A stretch of DNA of 64,000 nt from Arthrobacter sp. NicSoilC5 (GTDB taxonomy: Bacteria > Actinomycetota > Actinomycetes > Actinomycetales > Micrococcaceae), in the NCBI RefSeq assembly GCF_019977395.1, contig NZ_AP024660.1, forward strand, positions 2,604,001 through 2,668,000. The letters are read 5' to 3'. The translations under genes and the position numbers were made by a program. The stretch's first letter is position 1; every line of letters begins with the position of its first letter. Below are positions 25,809-34,013 of the stretch, one piece after another. The notes under the pieces are model-generated. The model was not told the origin of the DNA, searched no databases, and saw only the letters and a list, made by a program, of their open reading frames with translations.

Positions 25809-26291
25809 ATGAACGTGGATGAAACGAACCTCCCCGGGCTGGGCCGCCGGAAGGATTTCATGACCGCCTCCGGACGCCGCATCGGCGTGGTGGAACTCCG
25901 GGAAGGCCAGACGGAACTCATCGTTTCCACCTGGGACGACCCCGATACCTGCCAGGCTTCGATTCCGCTCACCAGCGATGAAGCAGCCACCCTGGGCAAC
26001 CTCCTGGGCGGCATGCACCTGGCCATGAAGCTCGCGGAGGAGCACAAGGACGTCCCGGGCATCGTCACCCGGCAGTTCTCCATTGCAGCGGACTCCCCGT
26101 TCCAGAACCAGCCCATGGGCAAGGCGTCCATCCGCACCCGGTGCGGCGTGTCGATCGTGGCCATCATGCGCGAGGGTGAGGTGCTGCCTTCGCCCGGACC
26201 CGACGTCGTCCTCCACCCCGGCGACCTGCTGGTGGCAGTGGGCACCCAGGAAGGCCTCGACTCAGCGGCCGACATCCTGCGCCACGGCTAG
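25809..26291 (+). CDS. Cation:proton antiporter regulatory subunit (KhtT-like, TrkA-C domain)
   Basis: This 160-residue soluble protein has an N-terminal region resembling KhtT (LPGLGRRKDFMTASGRRIGV, IPLTSDEAATLGNLLGG) and a C-terminal RCK-C/TrkA-C domain (about 85-158; GVSIVAIMREGEVLPSPGPD, VLHPGDLLVAVGTQEGL). In Bacillus, KhtT controls the KhtU K+/H+ antiporter through nucleotide or c-di-AMP binding. The gene lies five bases upstream of the antiporter gene, which supports the same arrangement here. The ligand is not evident from sequence. Confidence 0.88.
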   Translation: MNVDETNLPGLGRRKDFMTASGRRIGVVELREGQTELIVSTWDDPDTCQASIPLTSDEAATLGNLLGGMHLAMKLAEEHKDVPGIVTRQFSIAADSPFQNQPMGKASIRTRCGVSIVAIMREGEVLPSPGPDVVLHPGDLLVAVGTQEGLDSAADILRHG

Positions 26292-26296
26292 TTCCC

Positions 26297-27478
26297 ATGG
26301 ACCCGTTGGCCCAGACCCTCGTTGAACTGGGGGCCGTTGTGTTCTGCCTCGGCCTCCTGGCCAGGCTGGCCGGACGCATCGGCATGTCCCCCATCCCCTT
26401 CTACCTGCTGGGCGGGCTGGCGTTTGGTGCCGGCGGCATCATCAAGCTTGAAGGCATGCACGAGTTCGCACATCTCTCCGGGGAGATCGGCGTCATCCTC
26501 CTGCTGCTTATGCTCGGGCTGGAATATACGGCCGCAGAGCTCTTCACCGGCCTGCGCCGCTCCTGGCAGGCCGGCGTCCTCGACCTCGTCCTGAACTTCC
26601 TGCCCGGTGCCGCGCTTGCCCTGCTCCTGGGGTGGGGTGGTGTGGGGGCCATGGTCATGGGCGGCGTCACCTACATTTCCTCGTCAGGCATCGCCGCCAA
26701 GGTCATCACGGACCTCGGCCGGCTGGGCAACCGGGAAACCCCCGTGGTGCTGTCCATCCTGGTCTTCGAGGACCTGGCCATGGCCGTGTACCTGCCCATC
26801 CTCACGGCCACGCTGGCGGGCGTGAGTTTCCTCGGCGGCCTCACCACGGTGGGGATCGCCCTGGCCGTGGTCAGCGTGGTCCTCATGGTGGCCCTGCGGC
26901 ACGGGCACCATGTCTCCAAGGCAGTGCACAGCGAGAACTCCGAGGTCTTCCTGCTGAATGTCCTCGGAGCAGCCCTGCTGGTGGCGGGCGCAGCGTCCGC
27001 CATGCAGGTTTCCGCCGCGGTGGGTGCCTTCATGCTGGGGATCGCCATCTCGGGTTCCACCGCCCACAACGCCACCCGCATCCTCGAACCGCTCCGGGAC
27101 CTGTTCGCCGCCATCTTCTTCGTGGCGTTCGGGCTCAACACGGACCCTTCATCCATCCCGCCGGTCCTGGGGTGGGCCCTGGTCCTGGCCGTCGCCACCG
27201 CGGCAACCAAGATGCTGACCGGGATCTGGGCGGCCAAGCAGGCCGGGATTGCCCGGCCCGGGCGCTTCCGCGCCGGCGCTGCCTTGGTGGCCCGCGGCGA
27301 ATTTTCCATCGTGATTGCGGGGCTGGCTGTCGCTTCGGGAGCGGTCCCGCATCAGCTCGCTGCCCTCGCCACCGCCTACGTGCTGCTGATGGCGGTGATG
27401 GGGCCGCTGGCCGCGCGCTACGTGGAACCGCTGGCCAAGCCGTTCATCCGGAGGCCGGTGGTCGCACCGCAGCTCTAG
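26297..27478 (+). CDS. CPA2 family cation:proton antiporter (KhtU-like)
   Basis: A 393-residue protein with about twelve membrane helices of the Na+/H+ exchanger fold. It has LSGEIGVILLLLMLGLEYTA near residue 57, the discontinuous-helix region GGVTYISSSGIAAKVITDLG and SILVFEDLAMAVYLPIL containing the E-D ion-binding pair, plus LVARGEFSIVIAGLAVASGA near 335. It lacks the C-terminal RCK domains found in KefB/KefC; the separate upstream KhtT-like protein supplies that function. Probable role is K+ (or NH4+) efflux against protons for pH and volume control, together with the nearby Mrp system. Confidence 0.9.
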   Translation: MDPLAQTLVELGAVVFCLGLLARLAGRIGMSPIPFYLLGGLAFGAGGIIKLEGMHEFAHLSGEIGVILLLLMLGLEYTAAELFTGLRRSWQAGVLDLVLNFLPGAALALLLGWGGVGAMVMGGVTYISSSGIAAKVITDLGRLGNRETPVVLSILVFEDLAMAVYLPILTATLAGVSFLGGLTTVGIALAVVSVVLMVALRHGHHVSKAVHSENSEVFLLNVLGAALLVAGAASAMQVSAAVGAFMLGIAISGSTAHNATRILEPLRDLFAAIFFVAFGLNTDPSSIPPVLGWALVLAVATAATKMLTGIWAAKQAGIARPGRFRAGAALVARGEFSIVIAGLAVASGAVPHQLAALATAYVLLMAVMGPLAARYVEPLAKPFIRRPVVAPQL

Positions 27479-27531
27479 CGTTCCTGCGGCCCGGCTGGTG
27501 GCCGACGGCCGGCGGCCGGCTACAGGTGGTG

Positions 27532-28107
27532 CTAGATACTGGTGCGGTGGAAATTCAGGTGGCTGCGGCTGGCGGTGGGACCGCGCTGGCCCTGGTACCG
27601 GTTGCCGTACTCCCCCTGGCCGTACGGGAACTCCGCGGCCGAGCTCAGCCGGAAGAAGCAGAGCTGGCCGATCTTCATGCCCGGCCACAGCTTGATGGGC
27701 AGGGTGGCCATGTTGGACAGTTCGAGAGTGACGTGGCCGGAAAAACCGGGGTCGATGAAGCCTGCGGTGGAGTGCGTCAGCAGGCCAAGGCGGCCCAGGG
27801 ATGACTTGCCTTCCAGCCGGGCCGCAATGTCATCGGGCAGCGTCACGGTCTCGTAGGTCGACCCCAGGACGAACTCGCCCGGGTGCAGGATAAAGGCCTC
27901 GTCCTGCTCCACTTCCACCAGCCGGGTCAGCTCGGGCTGCTCCTGCGCGGGATCGATGTGCGCGTACTTGTGGTTGTCGAACAACCTGAAGAATTTGTCG
28001 ATCCGGACATCCACGGACGACGGCTGGACCATCGCCGGATCGAACGGTTCCAGCACGATCCGCTGGGAATCAATTTCGGCACGAATGTCGCGGTCAGAGA
28101 TCAGCAC
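27532..28107 (-). CDS. dcd: dCTP deaminase (possibly dUMP-forming)
   Basis: A 191-residue protein matching the Dcd family end to end: [15 protein letters not shown] at the start, [16 protein letters not shown], and the active-site [20 protein letters not shown]. The catalytic Glu is in GHVTLELSN, and the nucleotide-closing C-terminus contains [14 protein letters not shown]. It converts dCTP to dUTP; mycobacterial and related actinobacterial enzymes of this length also hydrolyse the triphosphate to dUMP, which is possible here. It is convergent with the antiporter gene; 53 GC-rich bases separate them without a clear terminator. Confidence 0.95.
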   Translation of the reverse strand: MLISDRDIRAEIDSQRIVLEPFDPAMVQPSSVDVRIDKFFRLFDNHKYAHIDPAQEQPELTRLVEVEQDEAFILHPGEFVLGSTYETVTLPDDIAARLEGKSSLGRLGLLTHSTAGFIDPGFSGHVTLELSNMATLPIKLWPGMKIGQLCFFRLSSAAEFPYGQGEYGNRYQGQRGPTASRSHLNFHRTSI

Positions 28108-28237
28108 CGTCCCAAATTACCGTATCGGTTATCCACACCAGCACTTTCCCGTTGTTGCTGTGGCCTCGTGGGGCTAATGTTGCGAATGAAAGCCGCCGGA
28201 ATGGTCTCCCGGATGGCATAACAGAGCTGGGGATGTT

Positions 28238-29959
28238 GTGAATAAATTAGTGGCACCGTCTTTTCTTGGCGTGCTCTGTGCGTTGGCGCTGGTCTCGTCG
28301 TCCGCGTCCGCACCTCCCGTGCCCGTGCCCCTTCACCAGGCGGGAGCAGCGAGCATCTCACTTGCAGCGCCCCTGGTGCGCGGCGCCGGCATGACCAGTA
28401 AGGACGACGGCTCCGCCGGCAGCCTCACCCCTGCCGTCGACCCGGATATCCGGGCTGCCTCGCCCGTGCCGGAGGCCACCCCTGCACCCGCCCCCACGTC
28501 CACGCCCGCGGCAGCTCCTTCCACAGTGGCGGTCCAGCCCGCAACGGAAACGGCACCACCACCGGCCCCGGCTTCACCATCCACCGAAGCCGCACCCCAG
28601 ACCGTTTCCATCCCGCCGCTCTGGGCACCGGACCAGGAACTGGCATCGCCGTCCACCCCACCCGCGGCTGCCGACCCTGCCGCCACACGTACGTCAACGC
28701 AAGCCCTGGTCCCGGACAGCAACTCCTCCGCCATCCTTACCCTCTTCACCAAGATCAACGAGTACCGCGTGGCCAACGGCCTGAACAAGGTGAAGTACCA
28801 CCCCACCGTGGCCGGGTTGTCGCAGGAGTGGTCGGACAACATTGCCACCCGTGAGGTCATCGAGCACCGGGCCAGTTTCTGGACCGACCCCCGCGCGATG
28901 AGCCCCAACAACGGCGCCGGTGAGATCATCGCCATCCGCACCGACCGGGACGCAGCCCAGCTCGTGGAATGGTGGAAGGGATCACCCGGCCACAACGCCA
29001 TGCTCCTGGACCCGCGCTTCAACGTGATGGGCGCAGGGGTCTCCTACACCAACTCCACCTACCAGATCTGGGGTGTGGTGAACTTCTTCGGCTACACCAC
29101 ACTGCCGGCGGGCACCCTCGATTCACCCGGCGGTGCTTCATCGGGAGGATCGCTCCCGGCACCGCCGCCAAGTCTTTGCGACGCACCCGTCAAGCACATG
29201 CCGCCCACCCTCAACCTCGCCGCTGCGGCAATCACCGGTCCGGCCGACCTCGTGTCTGTCGACTCCGCGGGACAGCTGCTGGACCGCGCCTCCACCGGGC
29301 CCCGCACCTACGCCGCGGCCAGGGTAATCGGCGCAGGCTTTAGCGGAGCCAAGGAAGTCTTCGTCACCGACTGGGACCGCGATGGCACTTTCGACGTCCT
29401 GACCCAGTGGGCCAGTGGCAACCTGACCCTGCACCGGGGCATCGCGAGTGGTGGGTTCCAGGCGCCCATCACCCTTGGCGTCGGCGGTTGGGACACCTTG
29501 ACCCTGGCGGTGGGAGGCTGGTGCGTCCACAACCGGATGCCGCAGATCCTGGCCTTGGACGGTGCCGGAAACCTGTACCTTTACGGCAACAAGGGCACCG
29601 GTGATATTGCTGAGCGCGTCACGGTTGCCACGGGTGTCTACGCATCCAGGCTGTCCATGGTGGACTACGACGGCGACGGCTTCCAGGACATCTTGGGGCT
29701 GGGGGCCGACGGCACCGTGCAGCTCTACCGCGGACTGGGCAGCACCGCGCTCCGCGCAGAAACGCGGGCCACCGTCGCCACCGGCTGGACGGACGTCTCG
29801 GGAATCCGGGCGCTGCTGAACGTCACCGGACTGAACTCCAGGGGTGTTGCGATCCGCCGGGCCAACGACACCGTGCAGTACTGGGACCTGGGCTCCGGAA
29901 GCCTCGCATCGCCGTCGACCATTGCCGGCCCATGGGCCGGGCAGCGGCTGGCGCAGTGA
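28238..29959 (+). CDS. Secreted CAP-domain protein with FG-GAP/VCBS repeats
   Basis: A 573-residue exported protein. Residues 1-28 form a signal peptide (FLGVLCALALVSSSASAPP). A Pro/Ala/Thr-rich linker of about 120 residues follows. A CAP/SCP domain spans about 165-285 and shows the expected H-E-E-H set (IEHRASFW, AGEIIAIR, LVEWWKGSPGHNAMLLDP). The C-terminal part (about 310-570) has FG-GAP-like blades (VTDWDRDGTFDVLTQW, DYDGDGFQDILGLGADGTV) whose D-x-D-x-D-G loops usually bind calcium. The protein is probably extracellular and may bind or modify cell-surface material; no enzyme activity can be stated. The GTG start is supported by the signal peptide position. Confidence 0.85.
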   Translation: MNKLVAPSFLGVLCALALVSSSASAPPVPVPLHQAGAASISLAAPLVRGAGMTSKDDGSAGSLTPAVDPDIRAASPVPEATPAPAPTSTPAAAPSTVAVQPATETAPPPAPASPSTEAAPQTVSIPPLWAPDQELASPSTPPAAADPAATRTSTQALVPDSNSSAILTLFTKINEYRVANGLNKVKYHPTVAGLSQEWSDNIATREVIEHRASFWTDPRAMSPNNGAGEIIAIRTDRDAAQLVEWWKGSPGHNAMLLDPRFNVMGAGVSYTNSTYQIWGVVNFFGYTTLPAGTLDSPGGASSGGSLPAPPPSLCDAPVKHMPPTLNLAAAAITGPADLVSVDSAGQLLDRASTGPRTYAAARVIGAGFSGAKEVFVTDWDRDGTFDVLTQWASGNLTLHRGIASGGFQAPITLGVGGWDTLTLAVGGWCVHNRMPQILALDGAGNLYLYGNKGTGDIAERVTVATGVYASRLSMVDYDGDGFQDILGLGADGTVQLYRGLGSTALRAETRATVATGWTDVSGIRALLNVTGLNSRGVAIRRANDTVQYWDLGSGSLASPSTIAGPWAGQRLAQ

Positions 29960-29971
29960 TCCGGAACTGAT

Positions 29972-30433
29972 TCAGAGGGCCGGCTGGAGCTCCAGCACGT
30001 TTTTCAGCCGGTCCAGCTGGGCCACGTCGGAACTGACCCGGCGCTGGAGCATCCCGTTAAAGAAGGTCCACCTGCTGAGGAATCCGAACCGTCCCTCGCG
30101 TTTGGCTTCCACGGCAAACCGGACCCTGGTGCCGGCGTCTTCGCTGCTGAGGTAATAGCCGCCCCAGCGGGTCGCAGGGCCGAACACCACGTGGAACTGG
30201 ATTTCAGCTCCGGGCCGCACATTGGTGATCTCCAGCTCCGCGGGGATGCTCAGCCCGGAGCGTCCCGCGACCATCTTCCGGTACACGGCGCCCTTGGCTT
30301 CGGCCGGGCCCTGTACCAGCTTCACGCTGCGGACGTCGCTGCGCCAGGCGGGAAGATTGGTGGCATCAAGGAGGTACTGGTACACGGCCATGGCGTCGCG
30401 TTCTATGAGGACCTCGTGCTCTGCGATTGCCAT
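29972..30433 (-). CDS. SRPBCC (START/polyketide-cyclase-like) family protein
   Basis: This 153-residue protein has the helix-grip fold pattern of SRPBCC proteins: IERDAMAVYQYLLDATNLPA at the start, WRSDVRSVKLV and GYYLSSEDAGTRVRFAVEAK. The C-terminal helix QLDRLKNVLELQP closes the cavity. The ATG at 30433 is preceded by AGGA at a good distance, while the frame open further upstream lacks family similarity. These proteins hold a hydrophobic ligand; the ligand is unknown. The stop lies only 12 bases from the convergent CAP-domain gene stop. Confidence 0.8.
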   Translation of the reverse strand: MAIAEHEVLIERDAMAVYQYLLDATNLPAWRSDVRSVKLVQGPAEAKGAVYRKMVAGRSGLSIPAELEITNVRPGAEIQFHVVFGPATRWGGYYLSSEDAGTRVRFAVEAKREGRFGFLSRWTFFNGMLQRRVSSDVAQLDRLKNVLELQPAL

Positions 30434-30672
30434 GAAGAAATTCCTGTGGTTGACGTCGGCTGCCGCAATAGCTGCCTCCCCCAAAGCGGCCGCTACCCGG
30501 ATCAGGTTAGCCACCGCCCGGCACCCTGACCTAGCCGGCACCGCCGACGTTATTGAAGAGTTACTGGATGACGTCCGCGGTTGCAGGACACGCAGCGGCC
30601 GCCGGCCCGGGTTGGCGGGGAGCCCGCAGATCTGCGCTAAGCTAAGTTCTGCCCCGCGCGAGCGGCGGCACT

Positions 30673-30746
30673 GCGGCTGTAGCTCAATGGTAGAGCGCTA
30701 GCTTCCCAAGCTTGATACGCGGGTTCGATTCCCGTCAGCCGCTCCA
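30673..30746 (+). tRNA. tRNA-Gly (CCC anticodon)
   Basis: A complete cloverleaf is readable: the seven-base acceptor stem GCGGCTG pairs with CAGCCGC, and a D arm GCTC-AATGGTA-GAGC follows. The anticodon loop is TTCCCAA (anticodon CCC) and the T arm is CGGGT-TCGATTC. The CCA end is encoded (30744-30746). The anticodon stem has one T-T mismatch. It reads GGG glycine codons. Confidence 0.96.
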
Positions 30747-30838
30747 ATTTCCCCGCCCGCTACAAGCGCTCCGAAGCATCCCCCAAGGTGTATGGTCTGC
30801 AGTAAGGAACCTTTTGCGGTTCCGCTACAGGAGCAATC

Positions 30839-30979
30839 ATGGCTGATAAGTCACCGCGTCAAACGGCATCAAAGAAGTCCGGAAAGTCCATCAAGGAAAA
30901 GCGCGCAGACAAGAGGGCCGCATCCGCCCCTGCCGGCTCCCTGGACGTCACGCCCACCAAAGCGGCGAAGAAGAAGTAG
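30839..30979 (+). CDS. 46-residue very basic protein
   Basis: A short gene with a clear ACAGGAG ribosome binding site and an ATG at 30839. The product begins MADKSPRQTASKKSGKSIKE and contains fifteen lysine or arginine residues in 46. It is hydrophilic, without signal or membrane segment, and ends in a run of three lysines. It is followed 28 bases later by a strong intrinsic terminator, which supports it as a real transcription unit. Similar small Lys-rich proteins occur in related actinobacteria as far as I recall, with no function known; nucleic-acid binding is only a guess. Confidence 0.75.
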   Translation: MADKSPRQTASKKSGKSIKEKRADKRAASAPAGSLDVTPTKAAKKK

Positions 30980-31007
30980 ACCAGCACCAACCTGCTGGGC
31001 CAAAGCA

Positions 31008-31047
31008 CAAGACCCCGTCATCGACACAGATGGCGGGGTCTTGTTTT
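31008..31047 (+). terminator. Intrinsic terminator after the 46-residue gene
   Basis: Perfect ten-base arms CAAGACCCCG (31008-31017) and CGGGGTCTTG (31034-31043) enclose a 16-base loop and are followed by TTTT. It could also serve the convergent MFS gene ending at 31079. Confidence 0.9.
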
Positions 31048-31078
31048 GCGCCCGGGAGGAGCCCAGCGGGCACGCTTC

Positions 31079-32458
31079 CTAGGCTCTTGCCTGCCTGCTG
31101 ACGATTCTCAACGGCAGGTGGTCCTTCATGTCCATCCTGACCGTCAGGCCACCTTTCCGTGCCAGGATGGCGGCCACGGTCAGTGCCGCCAGTGCCGGGA
31201 CACCCCCGGATACCAGCAGGGCCACATGCGGATCGGCGTGTTCGGCGATCCACCCCAGCATGGGCCCGCCCAGCGCCTGGCCGCCGATGAGCACCATGAT
31301 GTACAGGCTCATCACCCGGCCGCGGATCCCCATGTTGGAGCTGACCTGCACCAGCTGGTTGGACCCGGTGAGGAACATGAGGCACCAGAAGCCGGACAGC
31401 ACCATGACCACCCCAAACCAGACCATGGAGGGGGCGAGGACGGCCAGGCAGAGCATCAGGCCATACATTCCGGCGCAGAACACCACTGACCGCAGCCGCA
31501 GTTGCCGGCGGCGGGTGGACGCCACGGCGCCGGACAACGCGCCCAGTGCCACCAGCGCGTTCAGGAGCCCGTAGCCGCCGGCGCCTACCTTGAATACGTG
31601 GTCCGCGAAGGCGGCCAGGAGCACCGGCAGGCTCATGGCAAAAACAGAGATGAAGCCGGCCATCAGCCACGGCCAATAGATGGTGGGCTTGCTCAAGGCA
31701 TAGCGGAGCCCCTCCCGGAGCATTCCCTTGGTCTTGGGGGTGGGAGCGTTGACGTACAGCTGGTCTTTCCGGAGGATCAGCAGCATCACCACCGTGGAGC
31801 AGCAGGCAACGGCGTTGGCCGCGAAAGCCCAGCCGGCACCGACCGCCGTCAGGAGCAGGCCGGCAATGGCGGGACCGATCAGGCCGCCCAACTGGAACGT
31901 CGTGGAGTTCACGCTGATGGCGTTCCGCAGGTACCGGGGACCAACCAGCTCATTAACGAACACCTGGCGTGCGGGCTGGTCAAGGACCGTCACCAGGCCC
32001 AGGACCAGGGCGATGGCGTAGACGTGCCACACCATGATGACGCCGGTGAGGGCAAGCGTGGCCAGCGTTGCAGCCAGGACCGCAGCCATGCTTTGGCACA
32101 GGATGAGGATCTTCCGCTTGGCGAATCTGTCGGCGATCATGCCGCCCCAGGGACCCAGCAGCAGGGACGGCAGGAACTGCAGCGCCACGGTCACGCCGAC
32201 GGCCGTCACGGAGCCGGAGAGCTGGAGTACCAGCCAGTCCTGCGCAATCCGCTGCATCCAGATGGCAATGACCGCGATGAAGTGGCCGGCGGCGAAGATC
32301 CGGAAGTTGGGCACCTTCAGCGAGATGAAGGTGTGCTTCCAAGGGAGCCGCTCCGCCACGACGGGCAGCGGCTGGGTCTGGTTGTCCGGCGGCGCTGAAC
32401 CCGCTGCGTCGATGACTGGTTGGGAGACGGAAGCCGACGAAGGCGGAGGCGGTGCCAC
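31079..32458 (-). CDS. MFS transporter (EntS-like MFS_3 type)
   Basis: A 459-residue protein with twelve predicted membrane helices after a 45-residue soluble N-terminus. FRIFAAGHFIAVIAIWMQRI and AQDWLVLQLSGSVTAVGVTV match the start of MFS_3/EntS-like exporters. WGGMIADRFAKRKILILCQS is the conserved G-x-x-x-D-R-x-x-R/K-K loop, and LDQPARQVFVNELVGPRYLR the second family motif. Such proteins usually export siderophores, drugs or metabolites. It is divergent from a LysR regulator with an inverted repeat between them, so it is probably that regulator's target. Confidence 0.85.
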   Translation of the reverse strand: MAPPPPSSASVSQPVIDAAGSAPPDNQTQPLPVVAERLPWKHTFISLKVPNFRIFAAGHFIAVIAIWMQRIAQDWLVLQLSGSVTAVGVTVALQFLPSLLLGPWGGMIADRFAKRKILILCQSMAAVLAATLATLALTGVIMVWHVYAIALVLGLVTVLDQPARQVFVNELVGPRYLRNAISVNSTTFQLGGLIGPAIAGLLLTAVGAGWAFAANAVACCSTVVMLLILRKDQLYVNAPTPKTKGMLREGLRYALSKPTIYWPWLMAGFISVFAMSLPVLLAAFADHVFKVGAGGYGLLNALVALGALSGAVASTRRRQLRLRSVVFCAGMYGLMLCLAVLAPSMVWFGVVMVLSGFWCLMFLTGSNQLVQVSSNMGIRGRVMSLYIMVLIGGQALGGPMLGWIAEHADPHVALLVSGGVPALAALTVAAILARKGGLTVRMDMKDHLPLRIVSRQARA

Positions 32459-32549
32459 AGGAATGTCCTCAAAATTGCGGGCGGTCTGGGATGTCCTTAA
32501 CGCTAGGCTGGCCGAGCAGATTATGGAGGGGTATGGTCCCTATAACTCG

Positions 32550-32566
32550 TATTGCAAAACGCAATA
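32550..32566. promoter_or_regulatory. LysR-type regulator binding box
   Basis: Perfect inverted repeat TATTGC-AAAAC-GCAATA, which contains the T-N11-A core of LysR boxes. It lies between the divergent MFS gene (start 32458) and the LysR gene (start 32600), the standard position for autoregulation and target control. Confidence 0.65.
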
Positions 32567-32599
32567 AGCAACCCAGCCGGAAGGACACCGGAGCCCCTC

Positions 32600-33454
32600 A
32601 TGTTCGAACCAGCACAGTTGCGCTCCTTCCTGGCGGTGGCGGACACCCTGAGCTTCACCAAGGCCGCTGAACGCCTGGGGCTGGCCCAGCCCACCATCAG
32701 CCAGCACATCCGCAAACTGGAGGCAGCCGCCAAGCGCACCCTGATCACCAGGGACACCCGCGACGTCAGGCTCACGGACAACGGCGATGCGATGGCCGGT
32801 TTCGCACGGAGCATCCTGTCCGCGCACGACGCCGCTGCCCGCTATTTCTCGGGGTCGGCCATGCGCGGACGGCTGCGGTTCGGCACCGCTGACGACCTCG
32901 CCATCACCGGGCTCCCCCGGATCCTGCGCGAGTTCCGGCAGATCTATCCGCAGATCAACCTCGAACTCACGGTGGGCCAAAGCGACCAGCTGTACCGAAA
33001 GCTCAACGCCGGCCAACTGGACCTGGTCTTCGTGAAATGGGTGGCCGGGGCCAAAGACGGCACCGTGGTCCAGCACGACTCGTTTTCCTGGGTGGGCCTG
33101 GAACAGACGGTGATGGAACCGGGAACCCCCGTGCCCCTGATCGCCTATCCGGCCCCCAGCCTCAGCCGAAAGTTGGCCATCGATGCGCTGGAGGCCAACG
33201 GCAGGACGTGGCGGATCACCTGCACCACCCGGCAGATCAGCGGTGTCCTGGCCGCGGTCAGGGCGGGCATCGGGGTTGCCGTCATGCCCACGTCGCTGGT
33301 GCCCGAAGACCTGAAGATCATCACCCGGCGCTTCGACCTTCCCGCCGTGGGGGACGTGGACTTCACCCTGATCCGCAATCCGCTGGCCAATGCTGAGGTG
33401 ATCGACGCCCTCACCCAGTCGATTGTCGGCAGGACCATTAACCGCCAAACTTAA
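32600..33454 (+). CDS. LysR family transcriptional regulator
   Basis: A 284-residue protein. The N-terminal winged helix (MFEPAQLRSFLAVADTLSFT, AAERLGLAQPTISQHIRKLE) spans residues 1-62, and the substrate-binding domain of the periplasmic-binding fold follows (LRFGTADDLAITGLPRILRE onward). The ATG at 32600 places the conserved F-x-A-V-A-D at the normal distance from the N-terminus. It is divergent from the MFS exporter, and a LysR box lies in between. The effector cannot be deduced. A hairpin terminator follows at 33511. Confidence 0.9.
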   Translation: MFEPAQLRSFLAVADTLSFTKAAERLGLAQPTISQHIRKLEAAAKRTLITRDTRDVRLTDNGDAMAGFARSILSAHDAAARYFSGSAMRGRLRFGTADDLAITGLPRILREFRQIYPQINLELTVGQSDQLYRKLNAGQLDLVFVKWVAGAKDGTVVQHDSFSWVGLEQTVMEPGTPVPLIAYPAPSLSRKLAIDALEANGRTWRITCTTRQISGVLAAVRAGIGVAVMPTSLVPEDLKIITRRFDLPAVGDVDFTLIRNPLANAEVIDALTQSIVGRTINRQT

Positions 33455-33510
33455 CTCTCCTGCGGCCCAATTTCCAGCATTTCGGCGAGTTAGGGGGGCC
33501 GTGTCCATTG

Positions 33511-33542
33511 ATAGGGGAAGTGGCTTCCCCTATGCTGGTTTT
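33511..33542 (+). terminator. Terminator after the LysR gene
   Basis: Perfect ten-base arms ATAGGGGAAG (33511-33520) and CTTCCCCTAT (33524-33533) with a TGG loop; a TTTT tract follows at 33539-33542. It lies 57 bases after the LysR stop codon. Confidence 0.8.
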
Positions 33543-33622
33543 CCAAGGTCAAGCAGCAGGCCAGTTCACCGAAACAAGCGCGTATCCGCATGCCGGAAAC
33601 CACCGCTTGGGACAGGCAGCCA

Positions 33623-33937
33623 ATGACGACAGCCAGGAACATCCACCCAGGTTCTGCGCATGCACGCCCGTACTCCAACGCACGGCCGTCCACCCGCCAG
33701 AACACCCTCGGAACCGGACACGCCTCCGTTGACTCCGGATACGTGGGGAAACCCACCTGCGACAAATGCCGTACGGACGAGTTCGTCTATCTCGAGTCGT
33801 ACATTCCGCCCACCTACCGGCGTGACGGAACGGTGGCCACCCTTGGCGAGGTGGCCTACACCTGCACCCGCTGCGAAGATTTCTCCGCCCACAGCGTCCC
33901 GGCCACCTGGACGCCGCCGGGCTGGTACCTGGGCTAG
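33623..33937 (+). CDS. Small protein with two CxxC pairs (zinc-ribbon-like)
   Basis: A 104-residue protein. The C-terminal half has CDKCRTDEF and YTCTRCEDF, two C-x-x-C pairs about 35 residues apart, consistent with a zinc ribbon or rubredoxin-like knuckle. The N-terminal 40 residues are polar and Ser/Thr/Arg-rich. The start is uncertain: ATG 33623 has a weak AGG ahead, and ATG 33590 would add eleven residues. No family name is recognised. It stands alone between two terminators, so it is probably its own transcription unit. DNA or protein binding is possible but not shown. Confidence 0.65.
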   Translation: MTTARNIHPGSAHARPYSNARPSTRQNTLGTGHASVDSGYVGKPTCDKCRTDEFVYLESYIPPTYRRDGTVATLGEVAYTCTRCEDFSAHSVPATWTPPGWYLG

Positions 33938-33946
33938 CGGACATAC

Positions 33947-34000
33947 AAAAAGGTCCGGCGGTTGGGCTTGTGAGAACAAACCCAACCGCCGGACTATTTT
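33947..34000. terminator. Strong bidirectional terminator between convergent genes
   Basis: Perfect fourteen-base arms (33953-33966 and 33981-33994, GTCCGGCGGTTGGG and its complement) with a 14-base loop. An A run precedes and a T-rich run follows, so it can stop transcription from both the CxxC gene and putA. Confidence 0.92.
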
Positions 34001-34013
34001 GTGCCCGCAGGCG

